The notes under the pieces are model-generated. The model was not told the origin of the DNA. It worked only from the letters and a program-made list of their open reading frames with translations, and did not search any database. A stretch of 64,000 nucleotides of DNA from Lunularia cruciata. Lineage: Eukaryota; Streptophyta; Marchantiopsida; Lunulariales; Lunulariaceae. Below, piece by piece: positions 12,496 through 26,199 of this stretch. The DNA lies in the NCBI GenBank assembly GCA_948567375.1, contig OX419755.1, positions 48,179,001-48,243,000 of the forward strand, given 5' to 3'. How positions within the stretch are numbered: the stretch's first letter is position 1; every line of letters starts with the position of its first letter. A program made the position numbers and the translations under genes.

Positions 12496-13127
12496 GCCAA
12501 GCCTCCTTAGCATCCTTTCTCCTTCCTACTCTATGGATGAGATCCAGATTTACTTCTAGCTATTTTTCAAGATGCTATTGTAGTTTTGGACTTGGATGAT
12601 CTAGATATATGGATGAGCACATGTTCTCAACGGGTAGAGATCTTTTGGAGAGTGATGTTGATGGCCTTTGAGAACTTGTGATTGCTCAACATAGAGATAC
12701 CTTATGCTATGCTACCATTTGAGTAGGAGGTTAAAGACCCTCAATCCACCAATTTCATCCATGGGACTATGTATATCTATGGCAAATAACACCAACAACA
12801 CTTGATGTTTCAACAAGTTGCACTATCTTGAGAGTGGGTGAGGTTTTGCCATCTATAGTCCTTGTGTTAGAAGGATGTGATGGTGTTGTTTTGAAGGACC
12901 ATGTGCACAATTGTGCACCATGCCACCTCCCAAACATTGATAGTACTATGGACCCAAGCTTGGTGCTTGTACGTGCAGGCTTGAGGTGTATGTTATGTGG
13001 CTCTTCTGGTGGAGCTGCTTCTATGTTAGTGTGTGATAGTTGTTCAAGAGGATGGCATATGGCATGTATGATTCTTTCCTTCATGGTGGTTCCTCAAGGA
13101 CAATGTTTATATCCTAGATGTACTTGA
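12496..13127 (+). pseudogene. Copy B integrase C-terminus with PHD finger
   Basis: The beta-barrel C-terminal domain of integrase (like copy A 'FHPGNYVYLQQTAPTTLDV') is followed without frameshift from 12828 by 'RVGEVLPSIVLVLEG' and 'NCAPCHLPNIDSTMDPS', and then by a PHD-type zinc finger at 12987-13121. The Cys/His ligands run CxxC, CxxC, HxxC, then a damaged last pair (one Cys is Tyr and the Trp two residues before it is Cys). The frame ends with TGA at 13125-13127. This copy shows that the PHD finger is the natural C-terminus of the pol polyprotein; copy A has a 1-nt frameshift just before it. Confidence 0.8.
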
Positions 13128-13295
13128 CCTATAGCTAGTTCATTCTTTATATGGTATAGACTGCAAACATGCGACTAATGATGGGGCTCCATAGCACCCG
13201 ACCTTCTGATCTTTGCCCATCATATGGTATACCATATACTTGGAGTGGATGGCTATCTAGAGTAAGAGGGACCTAACTGCTAGCTAGGGGGCAAT

Positions 13296-13970
13296 TGTGG
13301 TACTTTAGAGTCTATGTATGACTTATGTGTGAGTTGTGCTTCCATAGTGTATGATGTTGACAATGATGTATGTTGTGTAGTAATGTATATACGCATGATA
13401 GTTTTCACACCATTTATAGTGTCACATCTAGATTTCTCAGAGACTAGAGTTGCAATGATAGTAGTTAGAGGTATTTGAGCAGTTTCCCATAGACTACTTT
13501 CTAACGGTCAAATTTCATAAGAATTACAAATTTTTTATTTAGGGTACTAACTTCACGGTGGGGCCCATCATCACTTTGCACCATTTGCACCATCAAGTGT
13601 GCCATCAGTGGGACCATTAGGGTTTCATAATTAGCTTGAGTCTAGGGGTATACTTTCAAAGTGCAACTTTAGAGAGCTCACTTCTTTGATGTTGAGCTTT
13701 TGAGTTCCTGGCTATGGTGGACAGAGGCCGGCAATTATCACCTGGATTCTCTTAGCTAGAGTGGGTGTGGCTTGACTGTAATCAATACCTAGTTTTTGGT
13801 AGTTTATAGAGAAAAAAATTAAGAACTGATCTGAGTTGAGTTTATTTGAGAGTTGTCAACAATCTAATTATTGTGGCACTTTAGAGTCTATGTATGACTT
13901 ATGTAAGAATTGTGCTTCTATAGTGTATGATGTTGACAGCAATGTATGTTGTGTAGCGATGTATGTAGGC
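13296..13970 (+). repeat. Copy B 3' terminus: repeat R - LTR - repeat R
   Basis: A unit of about 100 bp (R, starting TGTGGTACTTTAGAGTC) at 13296-13395 is followed by the LTR-like block 13403-13870 and then by a second R at 13872-13970. The same R-LTR-R order ends copies A, D and F. The block has lost the clean TGTCACGCC start seen in the copy A 5' LTR. Confidence 0.75.
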
Positions 13971-13984
13971 ACAGCACAAACCAA

Positions 13985-14388
13985 GGGGAGGTAAGGATAG
14001 CCTTTCCTCCATTGGGAGGGAGATTTGCATATTTTTGAGGCTTAATTCATCCGTTTAGCCCTCCAAAATTGCCTTAAATATTTCAGGCATATTTCAATTC
14101 CTACTCTATTAGTAGAAGTCCACTTTTGGTGATACTTCTTTCTAATCTATTAAATCCATCATGTGTAAGATCCTTCCAAATGATACAAAACTAATTCTCA
14201 CCTTTAAAGCATATGTCTAGCTATTGGTTCTAAGGTTTTCAAGTCTATTTTGGTTTTTGCCCTATTAGTAGAAGTACTCTTTTGGTGATACTTCTATCTG
14301 ATCTATTTTTTCCATTATGTATAACATCATTCTAGATGTTACTAATCTGAACTTCACATCTAGATCATATGGCTCTCTAGGTATTACA
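13985..14388 (-). repeat. Truncated family-2 LTR
   Basis: It matches the half of the family-2 LTR (full copy 19376-20104) that contains the two tandem units of about 155 bp, and ends in GGTATTACA. The other half is missing; the sequence begins abruptly next to the end of copy B. Orientation follows the sense of element G. Confidence 0.8.
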
Positions 14389-17300
14389 TTATGACCAATT
14401 ATCTTGTAAATTTCAATTAATTTTGGGTTAACAAGCAATGAAATCTGATGCAAAGAATTCTAAAGAAGATATTATCATAAGCTCCAATGAGTTATCCTAT
14501 CTTCAACTACAATTAAATATAAATTTCTTGATTTAAAATTATGGTTGAATGTTTGTAATGTGTATATGTGTTGATAATGCTTACATGAATCTTTTGGCCA
14601 CAACTTTGAAAAAAATTATGCATGAACTTGGAGTGACACCTATACAAACATTTTGAATTAGGATTTACGCAATAGAAATAAAACTAACTTTATGAAATTG
14701 TAACATAATTGCAGTGGTCAAATTGAAGCTTATTATATTTCATTGGAAATTTTATTTTTCAAGCTTTTCATTGAGCCATAAAACATTTAAAACAAAGCAA
14801 TAGATAAAAAGTTATCTTAGTTTGAATTTTGGACTTGTTTCCATAACAAAAATATATAAAATTTATCTTTTTGGAGCACAAGTTGAAAGTATCTCTTGGA
14901 ATATAGGTTGGAAGAAGTTTGTAGACAAGGCAAAGATGCTCTAACAAAATCATGTACCAGAAACATAAAGAGTTGTAATTAAGCTACTTGTATTTGGATA
15001 ATCTCTATGTTTTACATGTTTGATTGTAAGCCCAATTGGCTAGGATTGTGTGCAACTATTATACCTAGGTTTCCTTTTATAAGGTGTATTGTAAATTTTT
15101 CCTTAAAGATGCTAGAAGTGATGACAAAGAAATTAGAAGTTCATATTGCGATTGTGAATTAGGTTGCACTTTCCAACCCTATCAAAAAGGTAGCTTTAGA
15201 ATTAATGCATAAGTTCTTGATGGTTAATATTATAATGGCATATCCACTCATGATAGGGTACATACGACCACCTATCCATAAACTCCATAGCTATATACCC
15301 AACATGATCCAAAAGAGAACAAGGCAAAGAAAGACAAAGTAAACTTGGAACACAAAACTAGAAAATATCACATTGTTGTAAGTGCTTTTTCATGTTCTAC
15401 CTACATCATAGGCAGCTTTTGAATTCATATTTATGTTTAAAATCAACTTGCTTAAACTAAAAGATCAATTCAAGTTAAAGCACATACATTAAATTAGTTA
15501 CAAGGATTAAATATGTTACAAGAATATATGTTGTTCCAACTTATTTTAGCGTCATTACAATTTGAGATGGTGGTATAATTCTTTCCATCAATAATGATAT
15601 TTTACACAAACATAATCAAGTATATAGATATATTTTGTATAATACTATTGTTTGGCATAATTTTAAGAAGCTCATGATCTATGTATCTTAGACCTTCTTA
15701 CATCATCTTGACTGTATTACCATTCAACTCCTCCAATATTCTTTATGGTAGCCAAATATAGCTTAAGATGATTGTACATTTGTCTATTTGAGTAAAAAAA
15801 TACCAAAGGAATGAGCTTTTTGATCTAAAACTTGCTGATCTCCTCCAACCATTTCTCACTTATACCCACTTTAGGTAAGCATTTGAGTTTGGATCTCATC
15901 ACATTTTTCATTGTTACTTCTCAAGACTATATTGCAAATGTTGTATTTATGGATAAATCAAGTAAAAATTCACTTACCTCCTCCAATTGACATAATGGAT
16001 GTACTTCAATAAAAAAAGCTATAGTTTGATATTATATTTTATTATCATCGTGTCTTAAGTGTATTCATATTTGAGTGCAACTTGCACTTAAGAGGTAAGT
16101 TTTTGCAAGCAAGGTTTAAGATTTTGGGCACTAAATTTGCCATATCCACTTATCACTCCAAGTATTTTTAAAGATTCAAGGTACCAATTAGCCATTTCCA
16201 TTTATAACTCCCAAATGAAAGGTCAAATTCAGTGTACCTATCATATCTTATAAGATATACTTTGCATATTTGTGAATATGCACTAAAATCATTTGGATAC
16301 TTACTTTCCAACCATAGAGTTTGCTTATAGCTCAAAATAAGTAATAGTTAATTCTTTAATTTTTTTGTAAAATTAAAGAATTAACTATGATCCTTGAATA
16401 TGATCTAGAACACTTAATTCTTAATAGCATGCTTACTCTCCAATCTTCCAATATTTCTAGTCCTACCAACTTTCTCCCACCTTGTTTACTTCCTTAAAAG
16501 AAGCTAAAGCTCATTTATTTATTACTTAAAATTGTCAAGATAGATCATTTTAATACCTACTATTGTGTTATTTCTTTTATTGTTGGTGCCAAATTTATAT
16601 TCTTTGATCATAGTTTTCCTCTACTCTTTGATACTAGACTTTGGAACTTGGTTTGCATTAGGTATGTCTCTTTTCTCTCCTCAAGGTTATTTCACTTGTT
16701 GTTCATAAACTTGATATCTCTCAATACTTGTTTAATTTTTATCCTATCTTCCTCTTTCTAATTAAAATATTTTGTACGCAACCTATCCTCTTTCTTTCAC
16801 CAAGTTTACCTAATATAGTAAAATTGTACACAAAGATCCTAAACACATGTTAGACTTGCATTAAGGGTGAATATTTTTCACATACAAAGAGGTTACTCCA
16901 TGAGTTTTCTAAACTTACAAACACACCAAAACCTACACTCTTGGGAGTTTATAGCAATTTTCTATAAGATGCTAAAGTGAAAAATTGTCCAATATATCAA
17001 ATAGTGCTCAAACCTTGGAGATATCATCACTTGAGGGAGATAATGATATATGATAATATGTCAATAAAATGCTCACTATTGTCATAAAAAAGCATGGTCA
17101 AGCTGCACAAGCTTATATAGTGGTAATCAATCTTTCTAGATGATAATAGACAATTTTGTGATGGAGATTACCTAGTTAACTTCTAATGGCCTAAGGTTGA
17201 GCACTTGGAAAATCTTATGTTGGAGCATGCATCTATCTTTTTCACAATGATGTGATTCACATGGTTCTAATAAGAGTGGGTATGTACTAGGGTTTGGCTT

Positions 17301-18820
17301 ATGTTGGTGCAACATGCTTGCACTACAATAAGCATTAAATTCAAAGAAGAACATCCTACCAAATTATCATGTTTTGGATAGTACTTTCTTACATTTGATA
17401 TGTTAAACATAACATTGGAGCACATCTTGAGGTGATAAAATTTTGAATTGCTTACCCACATCATTGAATTTATATGCCCTATTTTTAGCTTTTGCTATGA
17501 ATCTTGCTTTACCAAATAAAGTTCAATGACCTTATATTTCTTCTCATGATGCACTTGGTTGAGTGCTAGTAGAATTTCTAGCTACATTGGTCACATTGAT
17601 GGTACACTATGCACTATCACCCAACCAAGAATCACACTCCACAAGCACAATTACAACAAGAACAAAGAAATGTATTGCTTTAATGATATTGTGATAATTG
17701 ATCATGATGGCCTCATATTTTATTTATATGTTGGATATGTAGATTTATTTCAAAATATTAGGTGTTTATGAGTAAATGATATTCACAATCAATGGCATTA
17801 ATACTTTCAAAGTGAAAATCCTAATATTGTTCAAGAATATATACTTGGTGATCCAAGTTATTTGGAATGGAGAAATATGTGTGCTCTAACATGTGTATGG
17901 AAGAGAAGTCAAGAGTAAACAAGCAAGCAATTTGGTGTTGCAACCATTTAAAATATAAAATGTTGAGAGGCATGTCAAGGTTGAATGGGATCTTGGGAGC
18001 TTGACATGGCCTTCCCATCCTTTTTGTTTTCTATGTAGTTGCCTTGCTTCTCTTTAGAATGTGAGATTAAGCGGTATTAAAATTCTTTCTAGAAGATTTT
18101 GATGGTGTATCCTAATCAATGTGATATATTTGCTCCAATGTTTGATTTTTTTGTGTATATTGACCAATTTTAATTCACATTTCTTGTTTGGGTTTTTTAA
18201 TTGTCAATTTTTGAGATGTTGTCATTAAAGAACTTGCTACCAAAGGATTTGTCAATTATTGGGTTCTTGATATAAAAAAAATCATTTTAATAATTTTGTT
18301 TATTGAACCTCCTTCACTCCGTTCTTTGTTGGTCCTTTCCTTCTCTTATTGCTCATGTATATTCCATCTTCATGTACAATATACTATGGGTTTGCAATCT
18401 TCTTGACATTTTGTTAAGTTTGTGCAACGTGCATCTAGATGCAAAGTCCATTTCCTATATTAGTTGCTGATTTTCTGATATTGGTTAAATATCAGAGGAT
18501 TAGAGAAGATAAGAGGATATGAGGTACAAAATACAGAACTCTTTCTATCATCTGCCATCATCAATCTACTTCAAATTACTAGTTTGATATGAATAGTCAA
18601 TTCCTTTGCTAATTTTACGGATAAGGAATTATTTGAATTTCTAAAATCAACCAAAATCCTACAACCACAATCAAGTATCACACCTTTCAATTGAAGTAAA
18701 CTTGCATAGGTTGAGCTTTCAATCTAATTGGAACTTGTCAAGTTTTCAACAAGTGGCCATTGGGATTCTTTGTTTCCATGATCATCATACTACAAACTCT
18801 ATTTGGATGATTTGTCAAGG
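14389..18820. other. AT-rich intergenic region, no gene recognised
   Basis: Low-GC sequence with short scattered frames only. It may hold the decayed pol region of the minus-strand element H, whose gag lies to the right, but I could not identify reverse transcriptase or integrase motifs with confidence. Confidence 0.5.
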
Positions 18821-18829
18821 TTGTCCATT

Positions 18830-20640
18830 CTTGAGCGGACATTCAACAATGCAATGCCCAATTTGTTGACAATAAAGCAACCATCAGTTTGTTGCAATCT
18901 TTCCTTACCTGTAGTGCCAAGTGGCCTCACTTAGATGGCATTAATCTCCATTGGTGTCAGCTCCTCCACTTGTGTGTAATGTGTGGGCAGGTTTTGTGAA
19001 GGTTGAGGTCGACCAAGTTGTCAAAACCAAGGACTCAAAGCACTCAGCCAATTGCATAGCTTCCTCTAAGTGTTTGGGCTCCCACATGGTCACTTCTAAT
19101 TTGGTGCATGACTTTAAATCCCTCATAAATCAATCCATAACTTCACCTTCTAGTATATATAGAATTTGCATTATGGTGTTTTAGATTTGAGTGATGTAGC
19201 TCTTTTTAGAACCAATCTACTTCACTTTTACCAATCTATTTAGTTTGGCTCATGTGGCATTTATAGTAAAAAACTACTTAATTATTATGATGTTGAAATC
19301 TTCTTATGTCAAGATTTGTGCAAAAAATTACCATTTAGCTTGCTCCACTCAAAATTGTCACTATAATTTGCCACCTTTGATACTTCGAGGACAAGAGAAG
19401 AGAGAAAACATAGATTTCACACTCAATCATCCGATGCCCCAAAGGAGCACCTTCTCTTTATTATATATAGACAAAGAGTATCTCCTCCAAGGAAGCTCCA
19501 CCATAGGATTAGGCACGCGGATATGTGACCTGTCAGAAAGCTCCACCCTTGGATTACTTACTTGGATGGGTGACATGTCGGTGTCAGGTCCTATCTAGTT
19601 TTGTCAAACAAGCTTTGACCAAAGGGAATCTTTTAGGGAATCTTATAGGAATCTCACAATTACGTAGGTAAGGAAAGCTCTCAACAAAAAAAACTAGGGG
19701 GAGGGAAGGCTAGCCTTTCCTCCATTGGGGGGGGAATCTACACATTTTCAAGGCTTAATTCATCCGTTTAGGCCTCCAAAATTGCCTTCAAATATTTCAG
19801 GCATATTTCAATTCCTACTCTATTAGTAGAAGTCCACTTTTGATGATACCTCTTTCTGATCTGTTTAGTCTATCATGTGTAGCATCCTTCCAAATGTTAC
19901 CAAACTAATTCTCACCTTTAAATCATATGTCTAGCTATTGGTTCTAAGGTTTTCAAGTCTATTTTGGTTTTTGCCCTATTAGTAGAAGTACTCTTTTGGT
20001 GATACTTCTATTTGATGTATTTTTACCATCATGTATAACATCATTCCAGATGTTACCAAACCAAATTTCACATCTAGATCATATGGCTAGCTCTTGGTAT
20101 TACACCACCCCATCCAATTGGCTTAAAGCTAAGAGAATTTTTCTCCATTCATCTTGAAGATTTATGGCTTCAAAATAATTTTCATTATCAAATACAAAAT
20201 TATCCATTGCACTTAAGAGATTCTTGCCTTCAAATACATTGGGTTTTGGAAGTTGGATGCACTCTTCTACTTCTCAAAATGGTGCTCTCTCTAAATGCTC
20301 TTGTCATTGATGTTCTTGTTCTTCCAACAATCAAGTAAGATGCTTGATTTGTTGCTATGTAGCAATGATAAATCTAGGCATTGCCGCCATGGCTACTACT
20401 CTATCAAACTACCCACAATTATCTAAGTTAACATGCAGATGCAAAATGTCCATCATTCTCTATAATTTACAATTGGAAGTATCAAGGGTTCATCAATCAA
20501 GGTGACTGCATTCAAAAACATTTGCCCATAGCATGAGATGATGAATTACATGAAATGCTATTTGGGTAGTAATTGGAAAAAAACCCAATGGTTTGGAGGA
20601 AATGAATCTTGGGGTCTATAAATTCCATCCATCCCATTCT
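18830..20640 (-). pseudogene. Element H gag remnant (Ty3/gypsy, minus strand)
   Basis: Read on the minus strand, an N-terminal piece ('MAAMPRFIIA', about 20400) is followed, after a nested solo LTR, by 'KLEVTMWEPKHLEEAMQLAE' (about 19100-19045), which is typical of gypsy capsid C-termini. A broken zinc knuckle ('CFIVNKLG...') follows near 18850. Stops and frameshifts are frequent. A primer-site-like sequence lies just upstream at 20640-20654. Confidence 0.6.
19376..20104 (-). mobile_element. Family-2 solo LTR with 5-bp target duplication CCACC
   Basis: It is flanked by CCACC at 19371-19375 and again at 20105-20109, so it is a complete solo LTR inserted in the gag of element H. In LTR sense it starts TGTAATACCAAGAGCTAGCC. 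It contains two diverged tandem units of about 155 bp, each ending near '..GGTT/TTGGT', and a pyrimidine/purine tract (CTTTCCTCCATTGGGGGGG). The same LTR occurs at 38103-38841, 50117-50864 and, diverged, at 21.7 and 59.6 kb. Confidence 0.9.
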
Positions 20641-20654
20641 TGGTTTGATACCAA
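20640..20654 (-). other. Putative primer-binding site of element H
   Basis: On the minus strand TTGGTATCAAACC resembles the primer site complementary to initiator methionine tRNA (usual form TGGTATCAGAGC) and lies directly after a sequence ending TTTTACA, a plausible LTR end. This suggests a 5' LTR beginning at 20655 in window coordinates. Confidence 0.5.
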
Positions 20655-21190
20655 TGTAAAAGACCAAGGAGAGAAATAAGTGAATGCCTAAAGATCAAAG
20701 TGAAAGATCACATTAGGACTCTTGAACAAGAGAAACTCCAAATGCCTAGTGGGAGCTTGGGGTTTTGTATTTATGTGGAACATAAAAGACTCTTGTTGAG
20801 AAGTTTCCTAAAAGCAACCCTCTTAGAGTGCAAACCAAGCTAACTAGGAAGCTTCTTGAGAAGCTTCCTTCTAGAAGTTGTCTACTTGGCATGCAAGCTA
20901 AGCTAGTTGGGAAGCTTTCTTTTAGAAACCACTTACTTGGCATGCAAGCTAAGCTAGCCAAAAAGCTTCATCCTAGAAGTCACCACTTGATATGCACATT
21001 ATTTGATACTTGGAAGGTACCAAGTAGCTTCTTAGATACTGTTAGAATATTCTAATAATTCTTGGCTAATTTGGCCTATTTAATAATTCCTTAGTCTTGA
21101 ATAACTTATTTGTAAATTCCGTATTGTTATATTTATTCAATTCACACTCAAAATCTCATACCCCAAATCTCTTGAATCTCTTATGAGAGA
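20655..21190 (-). repeat. Probable 5' LTR of element H
   Basis: It abuts the putative primer-binding site and begins TGTAAAAGACCAAGG in window orientation. The far end is not defined; my end coordinate is approximate. No second copy of this LTR was found in the window, so the call rests on position and the terminal dinucleotides. Confidence 0.4.
20829..20998. repeat. Three tandem units of about 50-65 bp
   Basis: The units contain TGCAAGCTAAGCTAG, an AAGCTT-rich core and end in ACTTGGCA / ACTTGATATGCAC. They lie in the putative H LTR and resemble the short enhancer-like tandem repeats found in many LTRs. Confidence 0.75.
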
Positions 21191-21699
21191 CCAAAATTGC
21201 AAATTCTCCCCATGTGCATCATCAAGAATGAAAATCTGGCTAGTTCAAGAGACCAAGACACAAGTCATCCATTCAAACTCAAATTCATATTACAATTTAT
21301 ATTAATAATCCAATGAATTCTTGTGAAATGCAGATAGCTCCTAAAAAGATACTAGTTACTTTTTTGATTTCCAATAAATCTGACTATAGTACATATACCC
21401 ATACAAGTTTTTGAACACAACTCAAATGCTACTCATATTTTTTTACAAAATTTGGAAAAACTTCTATGGATATTTACTGAAATCCAAAAACCTAGATCTA
21501 AAGACCACCTAATTGATACATACATGATCAATGTGGATGAGCTTTTTGTTCTTAGAGTAAACTTTTACATCAACCTGGTTAAGACATATCATTAATATAA
21601 AATTGACCCCTTTATCATTAGATCTTGTTATGCATCAGCCAAGGTGGTTCTTACAATTATTTCAGTCAACATTTATCTTTAATAGATTTAGGATAGAAA

Positions 21700-22288
21700 T
21701 TGAAATCTCAAATATTAGTGTTTTGAGGAAAAGAAAACCCCCAAGAGAAACACAAGAGAATAAACACAAGGCTTCAACCCTCAATACTCTAATGTCCCAA
21801 ATGAGCACCTTGTCTTTACTATATAACAAAGTAGACCCACTTGGAGTGAGTTCCACCCTTGAATCAGATACATGGACTGGTGACATGTAAGCAAGCTTCA
21901 CCCTTACATTACTTGCATGGATTGGTGACATGTTGATCCTTGTTTATTTAGTTTGTTGGAATCTTTAGGGATATTCTTGTAGGAAGCTCAAAACACCATG
22001 GGTGAGTATTGTCGGAGAGCTCTGAATGAGACAAATAGTGAAAATGTCAAAGCCTTTTGTCCCCAAGGAAGAGGGGAAAATTTTCTTGTTTGAGGCCTAA
22101 TTCATCTATTTAGGCCTCCAAAATTGGCTCTAAAGTTTGTAGGGTATTTTTTACCTCTACCATATTCATAGAAGTACTTTTTTGATGATATCTCTATCTA
22201 ATATATTTAGACCATCACATATAACATCCTTCTAGATATCACCAAGCCAATTTCCACCTCTAAATAATATGTTTAGCTAATGGTATTA
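21700..22288 (-). repeat. Diverged family-2 LTR
   Basis: It shares the segments ATGTCCCAAATGAGCACCTT, ATTCATCTATTTAGGCCTCC and the terminal GGTATTACA with the better-preserved family-2 LTRs. It is closest in kind to the copy at 59551-60192 and only one of the two internal tandem units is clear. The outer border near 21700 is uncertain. Confidence 0.7.
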
Positions 22289-25200
22289 CACACATTTAGC
22301 AATTTAAGAAGTACATACAACTCCTTATCTCTTTAGCTCAATTTGTTGTGTTGAGATACTTAGGCTTAAATTATGATATTTGCAACAAAATAATTTATCA
22401 ATATTGGGGAAGTTATCTCAATATATGAGGAGATTTGTTAAAATGGTAAAAGATTATGCATGATTGTGAAATCATTTTAAGTTCAAAGCTCCTTAATTAC
22501 TCTTACACATAATTGAAAAAATAAAACAATCTTCAATTGGAAAGCAGTTGTACACAATAATTGTACATGAAAACATCAAGCAACTTTTTTAATATATGCT
22601 GTTCTTTGGATCCAATGTAGTCTTATATGTCTCGTAATCTACTCTAGTTAAGCATCAATATTAGTAATAATACAAGGAGGACTTGAACTATAATTACCTT
22701 ACCTATCATGAAGTTGAAAAGAACTTAAAAAATGACTGTGTAGAACACATGAAAGATAGGAAGACACCATCAAGAGACAGATGAAAGAGGTAGAATGGGG
22801 CTAGGCCCTGGTAGTTGAAAGACACATCTAAAATTCATTTTTACATGAAATTTCAATGGAATATGTAATAATTTTACAAGGAAACAAGTACAAAGTTTAC
22901 CAAATCAAATAGGCCATTATTGATAACTCTCTAATATAACCTTTTTCCCTACTTTGGAGAATTATAGTGAATCTAAGTACTACAATGGAAAGTTATCATT
23001 AATTCATCTAGCACTTATTTACAAATTTGTTAACAACACCACAAACTGTCAAATCAAGCTATACAAAAATTGTAGACATATGTGATTGTACATGTTGGTT
23101 GCTTAGAATCTATATGTAAAAAATAATAAAGTATTTTATATGTAAATAATTAACCTTCAAATGATCAAGTCCCGTATCCAATAGAACATATTTACTTCTA
23201 TTCCATTTTTTGGGTTAAATATGCTCTTTTTAAAGTTGATGAGTAATACTTCTTTCACAAAGTAGTAGCAGGATTTCTAGATAAATACGATTTGAATCAT
23301 TATGAAGGTATTACTCTTTTCTTTTATTTTCCATATGTAACATATGAATTTGACAAGTGTGGAGGTTCAATAATGTAAAGTATAAACATTCAAAGCCATA
23401 TGACTTTTGATTGTGAAAGATTGATCATATAAGAGGAGAAATCAGAGCTTAAATATCCTCTTGATCCTTAATGTGACTTAAAGATCAGAGTATATAAGCT
23501 TACAATAATCCATAATTAATTACTGAACATAGCACCTCCCTTGTGTCCTTAATGCTTTCTAGCACCCCTCTATTGGTTATTTCTCCATATTTGAGTCCTT
23601 TAGTACTTTATAAGATACAACAAACAAGTAATAAATGATTTTTCATATTAGTAATTGACCACATAAGTTGCATAACAAGCTAGAGATTTGATTGACAACA
23701 CAAAAAGATAGTTCTATAGCATTTACTTAAATGCTAAAGAACTTAGTTGATAGTTATCATCTTAGTTTACTTGCTTTGCAACTTTATTAATGTCTTATTG
23801 ATATTATTAGTTTCACTTCATATGTTTCCAACCCTTTTTTTCCTTCTTTGTTTACAGGATGATAAATATAATAATATTATAAGATATTTAGATTGAGCAT
23901 ATAATGATGTTTATATTGGAGTAGATGGATATTCTCAAAGAAGTCAGATATTGATTAATATGAATTTTACATGGTAGAAAATGAGGAAAAAAATGGGTCA
24001 TCATATCACTATGGTACACAATCATATTATGTAAATAAGATTTAGTATTTGTGTATGAGGGGAAAGTGAATTTCAAGTTTCTTAAATTAAAAACATCAGA
24101 GGAATGTTTCTCAAATATTTCTCAAAATCAAAATACTTTATTGTATGTAAAAAATACAACTAATTATAATTTAAGAAACTTGCCTTCTTTTTAATCAAGC
24201 TCCCATTCATATTCTATGTATAAATTCAAGAGAAATATAACAAGAAATATATATTTTTAGATTAAATAAACTTTTATTTACCAAAGGAGGAAATAAAAAA
24301 GAAGTGTGAAAATATAGAAATGATCACCAATTACTAAAGTGGCTGCTTAATACTTGTCTCTGTTTAGTATCAAGATCATTTTACATGGTTTGACTCTTAA
24401 AACTTCTTTTTATTTGTGGATAGTATTCTTTCCGTTAATAAGTAAGAAGATGAAGATTGCAATGGAAGTATTTAGAGGAAAACAAACAAACAAAATGATT
24501 TAAATATTATGCAAAAATATATGGTTTGATTACTTCACACCTTGTACTAGATGATTATTAAGAAGATGTCTTTAAAGTTTAAGATATATATTTTAAAGAT
24601 GTTTTAGATTTTAAAAGAAAAAGCTAATTTTTTTTCAATGGTATTAATGCCTCATCACTTATAACCAAGCTTTAGAAAAGCTTATTGATAAAAAAATAAT
24701 GTATTTTTTGAAATAAAATTAGGTTTCTCTCTTATTTATTACATAAAATAATCAAAAAAATTCCCCTTGGGTTTTATTCCTTCTTTGATTAATTTAGAGT
24801 ATCTTAAGATAAAGTTGTAATTACAAAGTAGTTAAGAGAAGAGACAATAGTTTCTATCAACTTTATCAAAAATTCTATCACATGAAATTATGAAGTTATA
24901 ATTTGGAATAATATAAATATATTCCTTTTTACTCTAGATTATGGATCTAATGGTTTTAATAATAATAATAATAATTCTGGAAAATTCATGTTTTTCTGGT
25001 TTAAATTGCAATTTAAGCATGAAGATGAAGCTATATTTTCCTTTGGCACGAATAACTCATGGGACTATATAAGAGTAAAACAGCTCATTCATATTTAGAT
25101 TGCAGCTATTATAGTAAAATTCATATACATCTTACAACTACTATAGTTAACAATATGTTACGGAGATCTCACTTGTAAGGAACTAAATTAATTCTTAAAC

Positions 25201-25860
25201 ACATGAGATATAAAATAAGAGTTGACCATGGACAATCTTCAAAAGAGTTGCTTATAGGAGAGTTATAGTTCTCGAAATCCAAGTGACTCTTGAAATCGTA
25301 AAATTAACATCTTTTGAGACCAAGTGGAACATAACTCTAATACTTCTATAACACTTACGCTTGTTCCACTTGAAATCAAAAGGTATGAATTCTATTGCCT
25401 TAAGTATGGGACTCAATTTATTTTATCCGTTTGGAATTGTTTAATTTATTTTTGAATATATTTATTAGTGATGATTATGGAAATTAACTCACAAGCACAC
25501 TTTACAATTTGGTTCTTTATTAATTTCAGGAAACATTTAATTCATTTGGCTACTTGTCAATAACTTCTTCGTTTCTGATTGGTTGAAATTTATGTTGGAT
25601 AATGTTTCATAATGTCTTATTCTACTGTTATTAAGAATATGATATAGATTAATGTTGATAATTTTGTGCTTATTATATATTCCCTCTTTAGTCATTTAGA
25701 TTCCATGTTCTTTTATTTTGAAATCTTCTAACAAGTCATATAAAATCGTTTCATAAACATTATCCAATTATTGGACCAGAATGAACTAAAGGAAAATCGC
25801 ATATTTTAAACAAAAGTGAGCGTTGCAATTTTCATAAATGTACTCGTTATTCTAATCCTT
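22289..25860. other. AT-rich intergenic region, no gene recognised
   Basis: Very low GC with short random frames and no recognisable domain on either strand. Composition changes sharply near 25.86 kb, where the gene island begins. Confidence 0.6.
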
Positions 25861-26199
25861 GGCAATCGCCGGTGATTGCTGGCTGTTGAACTACGGTAAA
25901 GTGCTCGGCTTAACTAATTTCTCCGTTGGACGTCGAATGTCTTGCACATAGACAGGTATCCGGACGGTTAGATGATGAAATGGCAGCAATCCGGCTGCAC
26001 GGCCCTACGTCCGGCTGCAGAGGACAATGCGAATGTACTGAAGCAGAAGGCTCGAGAGGATACGAGCCTTCACTAGACGGGTTCACAGCATCCTCCGATT
26101 CATCTTGCTCCAAGTCTGAGGAGTTATTTGATCCAATTTAGGGTTCGTGGACAGGATCTATACGATCGGGTCGATTGATCGTGAAGAAAGAAGGGTGAA

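Larger units (their letters stand above)
250..13975 (+). mobile_element. Family-1 Ty3/gypsy retrotransposon copy B, decayed
   Basis: This copy is collinear with copy A (37.03-47.65 kb): leader, gag, protease, methyltransferase, reverse transcriptase, RNase H, integrase, PHD finger, then the 3' terminal region. It is older than A, with many stops and small changes. Two insertions absent from A interrupt it: one in the reverse transcriptase (about 5315-9006) and one in the integrase (about 10191-12495). The 5' LTR is not in the window, or has been lost. Confidence 0.85.
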
